64,000 bases of DNA from an uncultured Prevotella sp. (GCA_900316015.1 ONBG01000001.1:62001-126000), one strand, 5' to 3'; shown: positions 16,632 to 24,780, counted from the stretch's first letter. Numbers and translations are program-made. Notes: generated by a model from the letters alone, not told the origin.

Positions 16632-17460
16632 GCGCATCGCCCACCTGCGCCAACTGCTCCGTGAGGCCGACGGCGTGCTTATCGGAGCCGGTGCGGGACT
16701 CTCCACGGCTGCGGGCATTCGCTACGACGGTGAGGACTTCCGCCGTGAGTTCCGTCCGTGGATAGAACGCTACGGCATCACCGACCTCTACTCGTCGTCG
16801 TTCTATCCCTTCGACACCGAAGAGGAGTATTGGGCTTGCTGGGCGCGCCACATCTGGTTTTGCCGTTACCGTCCCGACGCTCTTCCGCTTTACACGGCGT
16901 TGAAAGAGTTGGTGGAGAGAAAAGACTACTTTGTGTTGACGACCAATGTCGATGCCCAGTTTGTCAAGAGCGGCTTCGAGGCTGACCGTGTCTTCGCATG
17001 CCAGGGCGATTACGGTCTCTTTCAAACCCAGAGTGGGAAGTCAAAGACGCTCTATCCCAATGAGGCGATGGTGCGGCGCATGATGGTCGCCACGGTTGAT
17101 TGCCACATTCCCACCGAACTCATTCCTCACGACCCCGTGACAGGTGAGCGGTTGGTGCCTAACCTGCGCGTCGATGACCATTTCGTGGAGGATGCCCACT
17201 GGCACCGCATGGCCCGTCGTTATGAGGACTTTGTGGAGCGGCATCGTGATGGTCGTCTCGTACTCTTGGAGTTGGGCGTCGGCTTCAATACTCCCGGCAT
17301 CATCCGCTATCCCTTTGAGCAGATGGCTGCGCAATATCCCCACACAGCCCTCGTAAGGTTTAATCAGCAGCCGATGACCGTTATCCCCGGTGTCAAAGAT
17401 TTGACTGCATTCGGCGATTGCAATGACGTGATGAAGGTATTGCCTATACAGAAAAAATAA
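16567..17460 (+). CDS. class M sirtuin (SirTM), putative protein ADP-ribosyltransferase
   Basis: 297 residues from the ATG at 16567; a TTG at 16624 giving LSERIAHLR is an alternative start. The NAD pocket GAGAGLS is at 40-46 and TTNVD at 125-129. Where classical sirtuins have a catalytic histidine in HG, this protein has Q146 (ACQGDYG), and it lacks the four-cysteine zinc ribbon. Both traits mark SirTM enzymes, which ADP-ribosylate a lipoylated GcvH-like protein in operons with zinc macrodomains. No GcvH-L or lipoate ligase gene is found here, so the acceptor must lie elsewhere or differ. It ends exactly where the convergent HxlR gene ends. Confidence 0.92.
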   Translation: MRIPSYIDNLLKKPTAVKPLSERIAHLRQLLREADGVLIGAGAGLSTAAGIRYDGEDFRREFRPWIERYGITDLYSSSFYPFDTEEEYWACWARHIWFCRYRPDALPLYTALKELVERKDYFVLTTNVDAQFVKSGFEADRVFACQGDYGLFQTQSGKSKTLYPNEAMVRRMMVATVDCHIPTELIPHDPVTGERLVPNLRVDDHFVEDAHWHRMARRYEDFVERHRDGRLVLLELGVGFNTPGIIRYPFEQMAAQYPHTALVRFNQQPMTVIPGVKDLTAFGDCNDVMKVLPIQKK

Positions 17461-17811
17461 TTATGGTCTCACCACATCGTCGAAGTGCTCCTTTGCCCAG
17501 CCAATAAGTTGGTTGATGGCAGGGATGAGCGACTTGCCGGTGTCGGTGAGGCGGTATTCCACACGCGGCGGCACCTCGGGATAGACTTTGCGGTCGACAA
17601 GATGGCTCTCGTTGAGCTCCTTAAGCGTCTTTGAGAGCATCTTCTGTGAGCAGTCGCTCATGTGGGCATGCAGCTCGTTGAAGCGCATTACCCCAGTCTC
17701 GCTCTCGTTGAGAGAATAGAGTACGAGCATCGACCATTTATCTCCAAATCGGCTGATGACCTGACGAATGGGACACGTGAGATATTCTGGATTAATCACT
17801 TTCTTTGCCAT
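17461..17811 (-). CDS. HxlR family transcriptional regulator
   Basis: A 116-residue winged-helix regulator of the HxlR/DUF24 type: a cysteine near the N terminus (C13 in LTCPIRQV) followed by the ISRFGDKWSMLVLYSL and LSKTLKELNESHLV helices and the PPRVEYRLT wing. In this family the N-terminal cysteine often senses electrophiles or disulfide stress. It converges on the sirtuin gene without any gap. Two shared palindromes (14576-14591 and 17935-17946) are its likely operators, so it probably controls the NAD(P)/sirtuin cluster and itself. Confidence 0.92.
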   Translation of the reverse strand: MAKKVINPEYLTCPIRQVISRFGDKWSMLVLYSLNESETGVMRFNELHAHMSDCSQKMLSKTLKELNESHLVDRKVYPEVPPRVEYRLTDTGKSLIPAINQLIGWAKEHFDDVVRP

Positions 17812-17842
17812 AACTTTTCAGTTGTTTTCTTCTATGTAATGA

Positions 17843-17873
17843 CAAAAGTAACCAAAAGTTATCAAAGCACAAA
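17843..17873 (-). promoter_or_regulatory. promoter of the HxlR gene
   Basis: On the minus strand, TTTG (complement of 17870-17873), a 19-base spacer and TACTTTTG (complement of 17843-17850). Confidence 0.7.
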
Positions 17874-17922
17874 AGACCACTAAGTTAAAGCAAGTTAACG
17901 ATGCTTTAACCATCCTCCCTGC

Positions 17923-18001
17923 CCATCCATTTCCTACCAAATGGTAACTATGCGAGCAAAAAGTGCCTTCTAGCAGCATCTCTTTTTATATCGTAACTTT
18001 G
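17923..18001 (+). promoter_or_regulatory. candidate HxlR operator copy 2 with an orphan promoter
   Basis: CCATCCATTTCCTAC (17923-17937) and the palindrome TACCA-AA-TGGTA (17935-17946) precede a plus-strand -7 box TAACTTTG (17994-18001) by the same distance as in copy 1. It looks like a duplicated control region. The next plus-strand gene (DUF1905) has its own -7 box, so what copy 2 now drives is unclear. Confidence 0.55.
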
Positions 18002-18077
18002 CATCCGTCAAACATAAGCCGGTCTGTAGAAAGCTGACAGAGCTAAAGAGACAAGGAAAATAACGATAATATGTATA

Positions 18078-18130
18078 GTGCCATTTTTAGTCCTTTCCTT
18101 GCGAAGACAGCAAAAAATATCGTATTTTTG
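18078..18130 (+). repeat. dispersed T-run/promoter element, diverged copy
   Basis: A T run and a CTTGxGAAGAC block followed by TATCGTAnTTTTG; it aligns base for base with the elements at 21239-21293 and 36204-36257, with about a dozen differences. Confidence 0.5.
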
Positions 18131-18137
18131 TCGTATC

Positions 18138-18434
18138 ATGAACAGAACGAGAAGGATATTCGAATTTGACGCCGCTATAGAGCCTGTACCCGACAAGGGA
18201 GGGGCTTACGTAAGGGTACCGATAGACATCAGGAAGGAGTTTGGCAAAGGCCGCATAAAAGTTCATGCCACCTTTGACGGCATACCCTACGACGGCAGTA
18301 TAGTTAATATGGGAGTGAAGAATGCCGATGGAACCATTTGTTATATCCTCGGCATGTTGAAAGACATTCGTAACAAGCTCCACAAGCTACCCGGCGATAC
18401 TGTTCATGTAGCCATAACGCCAACCACAATATAG
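18138..18434 (+). CDS. DUF1905 domain protein
   Basis: A 98-residue beta-barrel-like protein. The family signature is clear: FEFDAAIEPVPDKGGAYV, then KVHATFDGIPYDGSIVNMG and a C-terminal PGDTVHVAI. DUF1905 proteins often pair with a YdeI/OmdA-like region, which is absent here, so only the DUF1905 domain is present. Function unknown. A TATTTTTG box at 18123-18130 ends seven bases before the ATG, so the message may be leaderless. Confidence 0.85.
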   Translation: MNRTRRIFEFDAAIEPVPDKGGAYVRVPIDIRKEFGKGRIKVHATFDGIPYDGSIVNMGVKNADGTICYILGMLKDIRNKLHKLPGDTVHVAITPTTI

Positions 18435-18480
18435 ATGGGGCCGGCTTTATTGTCCGCTTCTTGTGAAAACTTTAAAAATA

Positions 18481-18519
18481 TTAGGGGGCAGAACACCATG
18501 TGGATGTCCGCCCCCCTAA
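18481..18519. terminator. bidirectional terminator
   Basis: A GC-rich hairpin (TTAGGGGGC pairing with GCCCCCCTAA, one bulge) between the convergent DUF1905 and TonB receptor genes. Confidence 0.7.
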
Positions 18520-18532
18520 CGGTGTGTAAAGA

Positions 18533-20659
18533 TTAGTAACGATAGCTGACAGTAAATGTGACGTTACGGCCGTCGCCATGTGCATATTCAGCATCACGCG
18601 CCATCATCATTGAGGCCGGCGTGTAATAAGTGTTGTTTAGCAAGTTGCTGATGCCAAGACTGAAATCCCAATTTTGGAGTTTATAGCCAGCAGTCATATT
18701 AACCAAGTTGATGCGCTTAACGATGCCCTCACCTTCATTGTAGTTGCCATTTTTGTTAGTGGAGAAGCGATCGCGTTTACCTGTGTGAACGTACTGCAGG
18801 TTGACATACGTGTTGCGTAGCGGCTCATAATTAACATATACTGCGAGTTTCGGAGCGGGGATAGAGATATTCGACATGTAAGCATCCCATTTGCCCTCGT
18901 CACTCTTCACCTTGCCTTCCATCCATGTGAAGTTTACACCGGATTTGAGGTTGCTTAACAGACGTGCATCGGCACTGAGTTCAACACCATACACCTTCTG
19001 CGGCTTCCGGTTGATGACCCAGAACCCATTGTCTATCACCAGGTCACTACCCAGTTTTGAGTAGGTGTAGAAGAAAGAAGCATTCAGCAGTAGCCAGTTG
19101 GTGATATTGGAGTATGCACCCACCTCGTAGTTATCTGTCTTTACAGGTTCCGTTGAGATCTTAGAGAGCACATCAGCCTTGGCAGCACGCAGCGTACGGC
19201 CGAGGTCAAAGATGGAAAATCCCTGAGAGAACGCTATGAATGGCTGGAAGACCTTGTACTTGTTGAAAGATATACCGGCGTTGAACGAGAAGTTGTCATA
19301 GTCGAGGTTGCCACCTTTAACGTCCACTACAGGATCGGAAAGCCTGTTACGCAGCACCTGGTAATCAGGCACTTTCACACGGATGAAGTCATAACGTCCG
19401 CCTACCTTAACGTTGAGCCACTGCCAGAGTGTTGTCTTGGTCTGAACGAAAGGCGCATGGTTGTAGCTTGTCAGCCATGGCACCCACAGCCTCCCGTCGA
19501 TAAGCGGTTGGGCGGTCTTGTCCTTTAAGAAATCATAGCCATAGAGAATGTTCGTAAAGACATTGTCGGAGAAGACAAGTCGTGTGTCGAACTGGGCACG
19601 AAGGCCAAGTTTCCGGTCTTTGACAGCTGACTGCCCACTTGTCTCTTCCCACCGTGGCTGTTTCTTGTTAGCTTTACGGAAATCGTAGATGGTGAAAAGG
19701 CTGGAAGCATAAGCAGAAGCCTCGAAATCGGTGTGAGCGAAGATGCCCTTGGAAGTAAACTTCAGGTACCCATTATGGTTATAGCGTGTGCCTTCATCAA
19801 CGGCCAGAGGGTCACGGTCTCCTTTCACCCCCACAGCCGGACTGACGAGATACTTGCCGGTCTGAGGAATCAGCTTCGTGTCTTGCAGGCTTCGATAGTA
19901 GTTGTACATAAACTCTAAGCGGTTCTTGCTGTCAAACTGATAGCCGAACTTCGTGAGGATATTGGTCGTACGGGTATCGCCAAGGCCATATCTTGGAGAG
20001 ATATACTGTCCGTCGCCATCTACGCTACTTCCCGTGCGACCATAGGATCCATTGACGAGATAATCAAACTGACGGACACGGCCATAGAACTGCTGATTAA
20101 ATCTATAGCCTTGTCCTTTGCTCTTGCGGAAGAAATCATAGGTTGAGCCGGATATGGCGGATTGCCCATTGAAAGCCTTATCCGTCAAGCTCTTCTTGGT
20201 GATGATATTGATGACACCACCGATAGCTCCGTTGCCATAGAGTGCTGTAGAGCCTTTCACTACTTCTATATGGTCTACGGCAGCCGGGTCGATAGTGCGG
20301 ATATCACGGTCTGTAGCACGGAGTGGAGTTGATTGTGGAATTCCGTCAATGAGCACTAACACGCTACGGCCCCGAAGACTTTGAGAACGCGAACTCGTGG
20401 TGTTGCTTGAAAGTGCCATTCCGGGAGTGAGAAGACCGAGAATCTTGGACATGTCAGGAGCGATCTTGCTCATCTCTACAATCTGCTGGTGATCGATGAT
20501 AGTTACTGTAGAAGCAGAATTGGATCTGATCTCCGGTATGCGTGTCGTACTGATTACCACTTCCTTAATCTGCATGGTACTGTCTTCCATTCTGCTTTGA
20601 GCTTGTGCTGACAGAGCCGTCATAGCCAGTATCGGCACGATCAAAGTCAAATTCTTCAT
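18533..20659 (-). CDS. TonB-dependent outer-membrane receptor
   Basis: A 708-residue receptor of the siderophore/cobalamin type rather than SusC. It has a signal peptide (1-20, ending AQAQ), a TonB-box-like start (MQIKEVVIST), a plug domain (about 35-160, with LRGRSVLVLIDGIP and EVVKGSTALYGNGAIGGVINI), then a 22-strand barrel closing with FTVSYRY. There is no STN or carboxypeptidase-like extension. It is monocistronic. A 21-base palindrome lies inside its promoter, so it is probably repressed by a metal or substrate regulator; the ligand cannot be read from sequence. Confidence 0.92.
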   Translation of the reverse strand: MKNLTLIVPILAMTALSAQAQSRMEDSTMQIKEVVISTTRIPEIRSNSASTVTIIDHQQIVEMSKIAPDMSKILGLLTPGMALSSNTTSSRSQSLRGRSVLVLIDGIPQSTPLRATDRDIRTIDPAAVDHIEVVKGSTALYGNGAIGGVINIITKKSLTDKAFNGQSAISGSTYDFFRKSKGQGYRFNQQFYGRVRQFDYLVNGSYGRTGSSVDGDGQYISPRYGLGDTRTTNILTKFGYQFDSKNRLEFMYNYYRSLQDTKLIPQTGKYLVSPAVGVKGDRDPLAVDEGTRYNHNGYLKFTSKGIFAHTDFEASAYASSLFTIYDFRKANKKQPRWEETSGQSAVKDRKLGLRAQFDTRLVFSDNVFTNILYGYDFLKDKTAQPLIDGRLWVPWLTSYNHAPFVQTKTTLWQWLNVKVGGRYDFIRVKVPDYQVLRNRLSDPVVDVKGGNLDYDNFSFNAGISFNKYKVFQPFIAFSQGFSIFDLGRTLRAAKADVLSKISTEPVKTDNYEVGAYSNITNWLLLNASFFYTYSKLGSDLVIDNGFWVINRKPQKVYGVELSADARLLSNLKSGVNFTWMEGKVKSDEGKWDAYMSNISIPAPKLAVYVNYEPLRNTYVNLQYVHTGKRDRFSTNKNGNYNEGEGIVKRINLVNMTAGYKLQNWDFSLGISNLLNNTYYTPASMMMARDAEYAHGDGRNVTFTVSYRY

Positions 20660-20696
20660 TTGTTATCCTAAATTAAATATTAATAATTATGGGCTG

Positions 20697-20730
20697 CAAA
20701 GGTAAGCATGTATTATACATTATACAATAC
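20697..20730 (-). promoter_or_regulatory. receptor promoter with embedded operator
   Basis: On the minus strand the -7 box TACCTTTG (complement of 20697-20704) is preceded by an imperfect 21-base palindrome at 20710-20730 (GTATT arms, AT-rich core) that fills the spacer. A protein bound there would block RNA polymerase. Confidence 0.6.
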
Positions 20731-20908
20731 TTAGAAATAATGATTTGGTATCAGAGATGTGTAGAAGGCTCAGGTCAACAATATAGATCCCCTCTACAAT
20801 ATGCAAACATTAGGAAAAGTTAGTGAGAAAGCTCATAGATAAATTTTCTACGGATTTGCAGTTTTAGTAGCTAATAATAGATTATTTTTCTTATTTCTTG
20901 GAATAATA

Positions 20909-21220
20909 AAGGAGGATGATAACAGTTATACCATTGAGCTGGCAGTACCGGGCATGGAGCGCAAGAATTCCCATATGAGAATACATGACGGTGTGCTCCG
21001 TCTTCTCATCCGCAAAGGTCATAAGTTCCACTGACCTTGGCCGCACAACCACACTTACATCCGCGGTGAGCGTCTTCTGCAACTACCTGGAAGCGTAAGC
21101 GCTGACGGCATCACCGCCAAGGTGACTGATGGCATTCTCTGCATCCGTCTACCGAAGAAGGAAAACTATGTCAGCCGGACAGATGAAGAGAATCAGCCAA
21201 GACATATTCTGGTAGCATAA
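20909..21220 (+). pseudogene. decayed hsp20 copy
   Basis: The frame reads as an alpha-crystallin domain from KEDDNSYTIELAVPGME to the C-terminal tail, but it lacks any N-terminal arm and start codon, and an in-frame TGA at 21032-21034 replaces the tryptophan found in the copy at 35884-36198. The two copies also share about 140 bases of downstream sequence. It is a relic of a segmental duplication. Confidence 0.8.
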
Positions 21221-21238
21221 CATAAGAAAATATAGATG

Positions 21239-21293
21239 GTGCTGGCTTTTTCGTCCTTTTCTTGTGAAGACTGCAAAAATTATCGTAACTTTG
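21239..21293 (+). repeat. dispersed T-run/promoter element upstream of the HD gene
   Basis: GCTGGCTTTTTCG, then a CTTGTGAAGAC block, then ATTATCGTAACTTTG, whose last eight bases (21286-21293) are a consensus -7 box. A near-identical copy is at 36204-36257. Here it probably drives the HD-domain gene. Confidence 0.65.
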
Positions 21294-21375
21294 CCTAATC
21301 CCAACATCCTAAATGAATGGAACACTGGTGGTAGCCTTGAATGCTGACACCTCATTATAAGAATTGAAGAATAAG

Positions 21376-21801
21376 ATGAAGCACGAATTATTAGAGCGCG
21401 CCTTGGAAATAGCGACCAAGGCGCATAAAGGTCAAGTTGATAAGTCTGGTGCCGTTTACATCTTCCATCCTATCCGCGTGGCAGAACGGTGTACCACGGA
21501 AGATGAGAAGATTGTAGCATTGCTCCACGACACCATTGAGGATACTTCCGTCACCCCAGAGTATCTGTTGGAGCAAGGTTTTCCGTGCGCTATTGTTGAT
21601 GCCGTGCTGGGAGTGACCCGCCGTGATATTGAGACCTACGAGGAGTTTGTCCGTCGCGCCAGTCTCAATCCCATCTCCAAGCAGGTGAAGATTCATGATT
21701 TGGAGGACAACATGGACATCCGGCGGCTCGGAGAGGTAACGGAGAAAGATTTGGCAAGACTCAATATATATTTGAAGGCGTACAAATTCCTAAGCTTGTA
21801 A
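21376..21801 (+). CDS. HD-domain (p)ppGpp hydrolase-like protein
   Basis: A 141-residue stand-alone HD protein of the RelA/SpoT N-terminal type: AHKGQVDKSG, YIFHPIRVAE, ALLHDTIEDT (the HD pair) and QVKIHDLEDNMD are the metal-binding blocks. It resembles small Mesh1-like hydrolases that cleave (p)ppGpp or related nucleotides. The synthetase domain is absent. The ATG at 21376 is preferred over an upstream TTG in the same frame. Transcription probably comes from the dispersed element just upstream. Confidence 0.85.
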   Translation: MKHELLERALEIATKAHKGQVDKSGAVYIFHPIRVAERCTTEDEKIVALLHDTIEDTSVTPEYLLEQGFPCAIVDAVLGVTRRDIETYEEFVRRASLNPISKQVKIHDLEDNMDIRRLGEVTEKDLARLNIYLKAYKFLSL

Positions 21802-21939
21802 AGAAGATGATTGTCAAGGCAGCCTTGTGTTTTTGACCTAATCCGCAAGTCTTAAAGAATTGACAGAGATCGTTTCAAATCATTTATTTAGGAAGTTTCA
21901 TTCATAATTTATTAACAGTGCGTTTAATTATAAATCAAA

Positions 21940-21971
21940 TTTGCTCTATATATAGAAAAAATTTAATTTTG
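21940..21971 (+). promoter_or_regulatory. promoter of the glycine-zipper protein gene
   Basis: TTTG at 21940-21943, a 20-base spacer and TAATTTTG at 21964-21971. Confidence 0.7.
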
Positions 21972-22144
21972 CCAGCAGTTAAGACAACATAGTGATGTTG
22001 ACAAATCAAGCGTAAAGCTTATAGCTTAATTTAGTGATACTCTATCATCAGTGAGGCTCTAATCTATGTCTTGTTGGGTGAACATATAAACAATACCTTC
22101 ATATCTCTATATATCAATTAATTATAACTTAAAAAACAGAGATT
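21972..22144 (+). promoter_or_regulatory. long hairpin-bearing leader
   Basis: About 165 bases of 5' leader with two short hairpins: CAACAT-AGTG-ATGTTG (21985-22000) and AAGCT-TAT-AGCTT (22015-22027). The purpose is unknown; leaders of this length suggest post-transcriptional control. The remaining gap from 21802 to 21939 is AT-rich and shows nothing else. Confidence 0.4.
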
Positions 22145-23266
22145 ATGAACAAGAAAGTATTCATTAACAGCGCAGCTACAGCAAGCAGTGCTCAGTCAAC
22201 CCACAACTACATGCAGTACGACCGTTATCACTGTGGACAGGGACACGGATGGGCGGCAGAAGATGCCAACGCCATGGCTGATCGTTTGAGCGGAAAGAGA
22301 GTGCAGCAAGTAGGATGGAACAATGCCACGAATGGTGCTGACCGCATCGTCAATGGCGTCAAGATCCAGACCAAGTACTGTCAGACGGCCTACAAGTCAG
22401 TAAACGCGGCTTTTGATGGAGATGGCTACCGATATGGTGGCATGAAGTTAGAAGTGCCAAAGGATCAGTATGACGAGGCTGTTCGTCTGATGGAGCAAAA
22501 GATTCGCGAAGGTAAGGTGCAAGGGGTATCAGACCCGTCGGTTGCCAAGGACATTGTAGTTAAAGGACATTGTACTTACAATCAAGCTCTCAAGATTGCA
22601 AAGGCAGGAACAATCGATTCCATCAAGTTCGATGTAAGAACCCAGTCTGTTACTTGTGGAATTACCTGTGGACTATCATTCACAATAGCTTTTGTGGATG
22701 GAATCCGTAGTGGGATGCCTCCAGAAAAGGCTTTTGCCAATGCAGTGAAGCAATCAGCCGCTGCTGGTGGTAAGGCCTTGGTTGTCGGCGTTGGCACACA
22801 ACAACTTCTCCGCACCACTGTTGGACGTGATCTGGCAGCATCGGCTACACACGTATCTCGTCATGTCATGGACACTGTTTGCAAAAAAGAAGTCGGACAA
22901 AAAGCTGTGGAAAAAGTAGCCACTCTCCTTACAGGACAACAGGTTGCTGGACAAACTGCAAAGAACGTCCTGGCACGAGGTATGCGTACTAATATGGTCA
23001 CTGGCGGAATCGCTATGGCCGTTCAAGTAGTCCCAGATGCTGTAAAAGTCTGTAGGGGTAAAATGTCAGGCTTACAGTTCTGTGAGAACACTACGAGCAA
23101 CGCTGTCGGCATTGGAACGGGGTACGCGGGTGCTACGACTGGTGCTGCCATAGGAACAGCAATCTGTCCAGGCATAGGTACAGCTATCGGTGGCTTCATT
23201 GGAGGTCTTGGCGGAGGTATTGTAGGATCTTCCGTGGTGAAAAAGATATTTTCGATCTTTCACTAG
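22145..23266 (+). CDS. conserved protein with glycine-zipper C terminus, possible nuclease-like N domain
   Basis: 373 residues. The N-terminal ~150 residues hold GHGWAAEDANAMADRLSG and NGADRIVNGVKIQTKYC. I recognise this pattern from scattered hypothetical proteins of many phyla; the D-x(7)-QxK spacing recalls the D...(E/Q)xK core of restriction-like nucleases (inference). The middle has amphipathic segments. The C terminus (about 315-370) is a run of GxxxG/AxxxG turns with IGTAICPGIGTAIGGFIGG, typical of membrane-inserting glycine zippers. There is no signal peptide. It could be a membrane-acting toxin or effector. Long regulated leader, AT-rich surroundings and a strong terminator behind it. 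Confidence 0.7.
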   Translation: MNKKVFINSAATASSAQSTHNYMQYDRYHCGQGHGWAAEDANAMADRLSGKRVQQVGWNNATNGADRIVNGVKIQTKYCQTAYKSVNAAFDGDGYRYGGMKLEVPKDQYDEAVRLMEQKIREGKVQGVSDPSVAKDIVVKGHCTYNQALKIAKAGTIDSIKFDVRTQSVTCGITCGLSFTIAFVDGIRSGMPPEKAFANAVKQSAAAGGKALVVGVGTQQLLRTTVGRDLAASATHVSRHVMDTVCKKEVGQKAVEKVATLLTGQQVAGQTAKNVLARGMRTNMVTGGIAMAVQVVPDAVKVCRGKMSGLQFCENTTSNAVGIGTGYAGATTGAAIGTAICPGIGTAIGGFIGGLGGGIVGSSVVKKIFSIFH

Positions 23267-23275
23267 CTGCTCAGT

Positions 23276-23303
23276 AGAAGGGTGGCGGAATTGCTACCCT
23301 TCT
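23276..23303 (+). terminator. terminator after the glycine-zipper gene
   Basis: An 11-base stem (23276-23286 with 23293-23303, one wobble) and a 6-base loop; weak T tract. Confidence 0.7.
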
Positions 23304-23342
23304 AAAGCTATGTCAATATCTTTCAACTAAAACATTATTTCT

Positions 23343-23453
23343 ATGTTACGAGTTATCATTTATAAGACTTTGCATGTCCTAACCATTTATGGTCTATGTG
23401 GAATAGTAATACTAGTTCTTTTAAAAGAGAGTAGGGAAAGACATTTCTTCTAA
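23343..23453 (+). CDS. possible 36-residue membrane peptide
   Basis: An ATG-initiated frame with one hydrophobic helix (VIIYKTLHVLTIYGLCGIVI and a few residues more) followed by a charged tail KESRERHFF. Size and layout resemble small membrane peptides, including type I toxins. There is no clear ribosome-binding site, which is common in this phylum. Supported only by composition and by its place between a terminator and the WYL gene. Confidence 0.35.
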   Translation: MLRVIIYKTLHVLTIYGLCGIVILVLLKESRERHFF

Positions 23454-23714
23454 GATTTGCTTCTTCATGCATTTTTTCAAGGGCTTGAAAAGTGATGTTT
23501 CTGCTTGAGACAAACTTCTAACAAGTCTAGATATACGAATGTTGTGAAAGAGCATAAGAAGTACCTCAGTGTGCAAGCGAGCAAATCAGTGATGCTGTTT
23601 CGCCTGAACTTGCTCGCTAAGACTGAGCAAATATTCTTTTTCGTTAAAAAACTCCATTCGGAGTAGAGATATAAAAATATATTATTAAATTTGCATAAAC
23701 TAAAAGCATTAAGA
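23454..23714. other. AT-rich intergenic region with WYL gene promoter
   Basis: No gene recognised. A -7 box TAAATTTG lies at 23686-23693, 21 bases before the WYL gene start. CTTGCTCGC and GCAAGCGAGC near 23574-23616 form a loose inverted repeat. Confidence 0.5.
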
Positions 23715-24776
23715 ATGTTTGAGGGTAGAAATAGTTCATTCAAATACCAGATTGCTAGGTTTATGACCGGGCATTTTGAAAACAATAAAGGCAAATATTT
23801 CAGTGTGTCTGATATTTTGTCTTCCTTTGATGGCACTACCAAAGAGGACAAGACCTATAAAAGTAAAGACTCTACCGTAAGGGCTCTTATAATAGAAATT
23901 GAAAAGGACTTTGAGGAACATGGTTTGTCTATCGACGATTTCCGTATCAAAAAGGGCAAGTCTGCACTTTATGGTTATCCCAACAATATTGGTTTCCATC
24001 CTTTAGAAAATTGGCTTGAAGGGAAATCTAAGCCTCTCAAAAGAGACAGAGAGGAGTTCCTCAAAAAATTAATATTGAGAAGTTCTGGGCTTTTACCAAA
24101 CTGTATGCTTGAAACAAGAAATGGTATTCTCCGGAATCCATCTTACTATATCTCTTTTGAACAAAACGAGTGTTATAAGAACCATGACATGATAGCAGAC
24201 CTATTTGTTTACATAGAAGAAAAGAGAGTAATAGAGTTTCATTTCTCACCATATGATGCTCCAGCACGCAAAGTGATTTTAAGTCCCTACTTTTTGAAGG
24301 AATATAATCAGCGATGGTTCCTCTTTGGCTTTGAGCATGACAGGAAGAAATTTAACAAGTCATTCCCTTTGGACAGGATTAGTAACTTAATCCCTGCAGA
24401 GGATAGTGGTATTGAATACAAAAAAAAGCCTAAGGACATTGACTATACAACGTATTTCGACGACATTGTTGGTGTAACTCATGAACTTAACGATGGGAGA
24501 ACGAATCCTGAATGGGAGATCAAAATCAAGACCAGAGACAAAAAAGTCCATGGTCTGATAATGAGCAAACCTCTTATGAACAAAGGACGACAGAAGGAGA
24601 TTCAGGTATGGGATAATGAAAAAGGTTATGGTCTCATTGAAATCGATGCTTGTTGGAACATAGAGCTAATGACCAATCTGTTACATTACTCAGATGGTAT
24701 ACAGGTGATTAGCCCTAACGAAGCTGTGACTATTATGAGAAACAAAATTAACAAATTGTTTAAACTATACAACTGA
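23715..24776 (+). CDS. WYL-domain transcriptional regulator
   Basis: 353 residues. The N-terminal half has a helix-turn-helix-like region (YFSVSDILSSFDG, STVRALIIEIEKDFEEHG), and the C-terminal half is a WYL domain with its ligand core (EKRVIEFHFSPYDAP, VILSPYFLKEYNQRWFLFGF, FPLDRISNL). WYL regulators commonly control phage-defence genes by sensing nucleic acid or nucleotide ligands. The ATG at 23715 is chosen because a -7 box overlaps the upstream TTG. The next gene starts five bases after its stop, so all three genes here appear to be one operon. Confidence 0.88.
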   Translation: MFEGRNSSFKYQIARFMTGHFENNKGKYFSVSDILSSFDGTTKEDKTYKSKDSTVRALIIEIEKDFEEHGLSIDDFRIKKGKSALYGYPNNIGFHPLENWLEGKSKPLKRDREEFLKKLILRSSGLLPNCMLETRNGILRNPSYYISFEQNECYKNHDMIADLFVYIEEKRVIEFHFSPYDAPARKVILSPYFLKEYNQRWFLFGFEHDRKKFNKSFPLDRISNLIPAEDSGIEYKKKPKDIDYTTYFDDIVGVTHELNDGRTNPEWEIKIKTRDKKVHGLIMSKPLMNKGRQKEIQVWDNEKGYGLIEIDACWNIELMTNLLHYSDGIQVISPNEAVTIMRNKINKLFKLYN

Positions 24777-24780
24777 AGAT

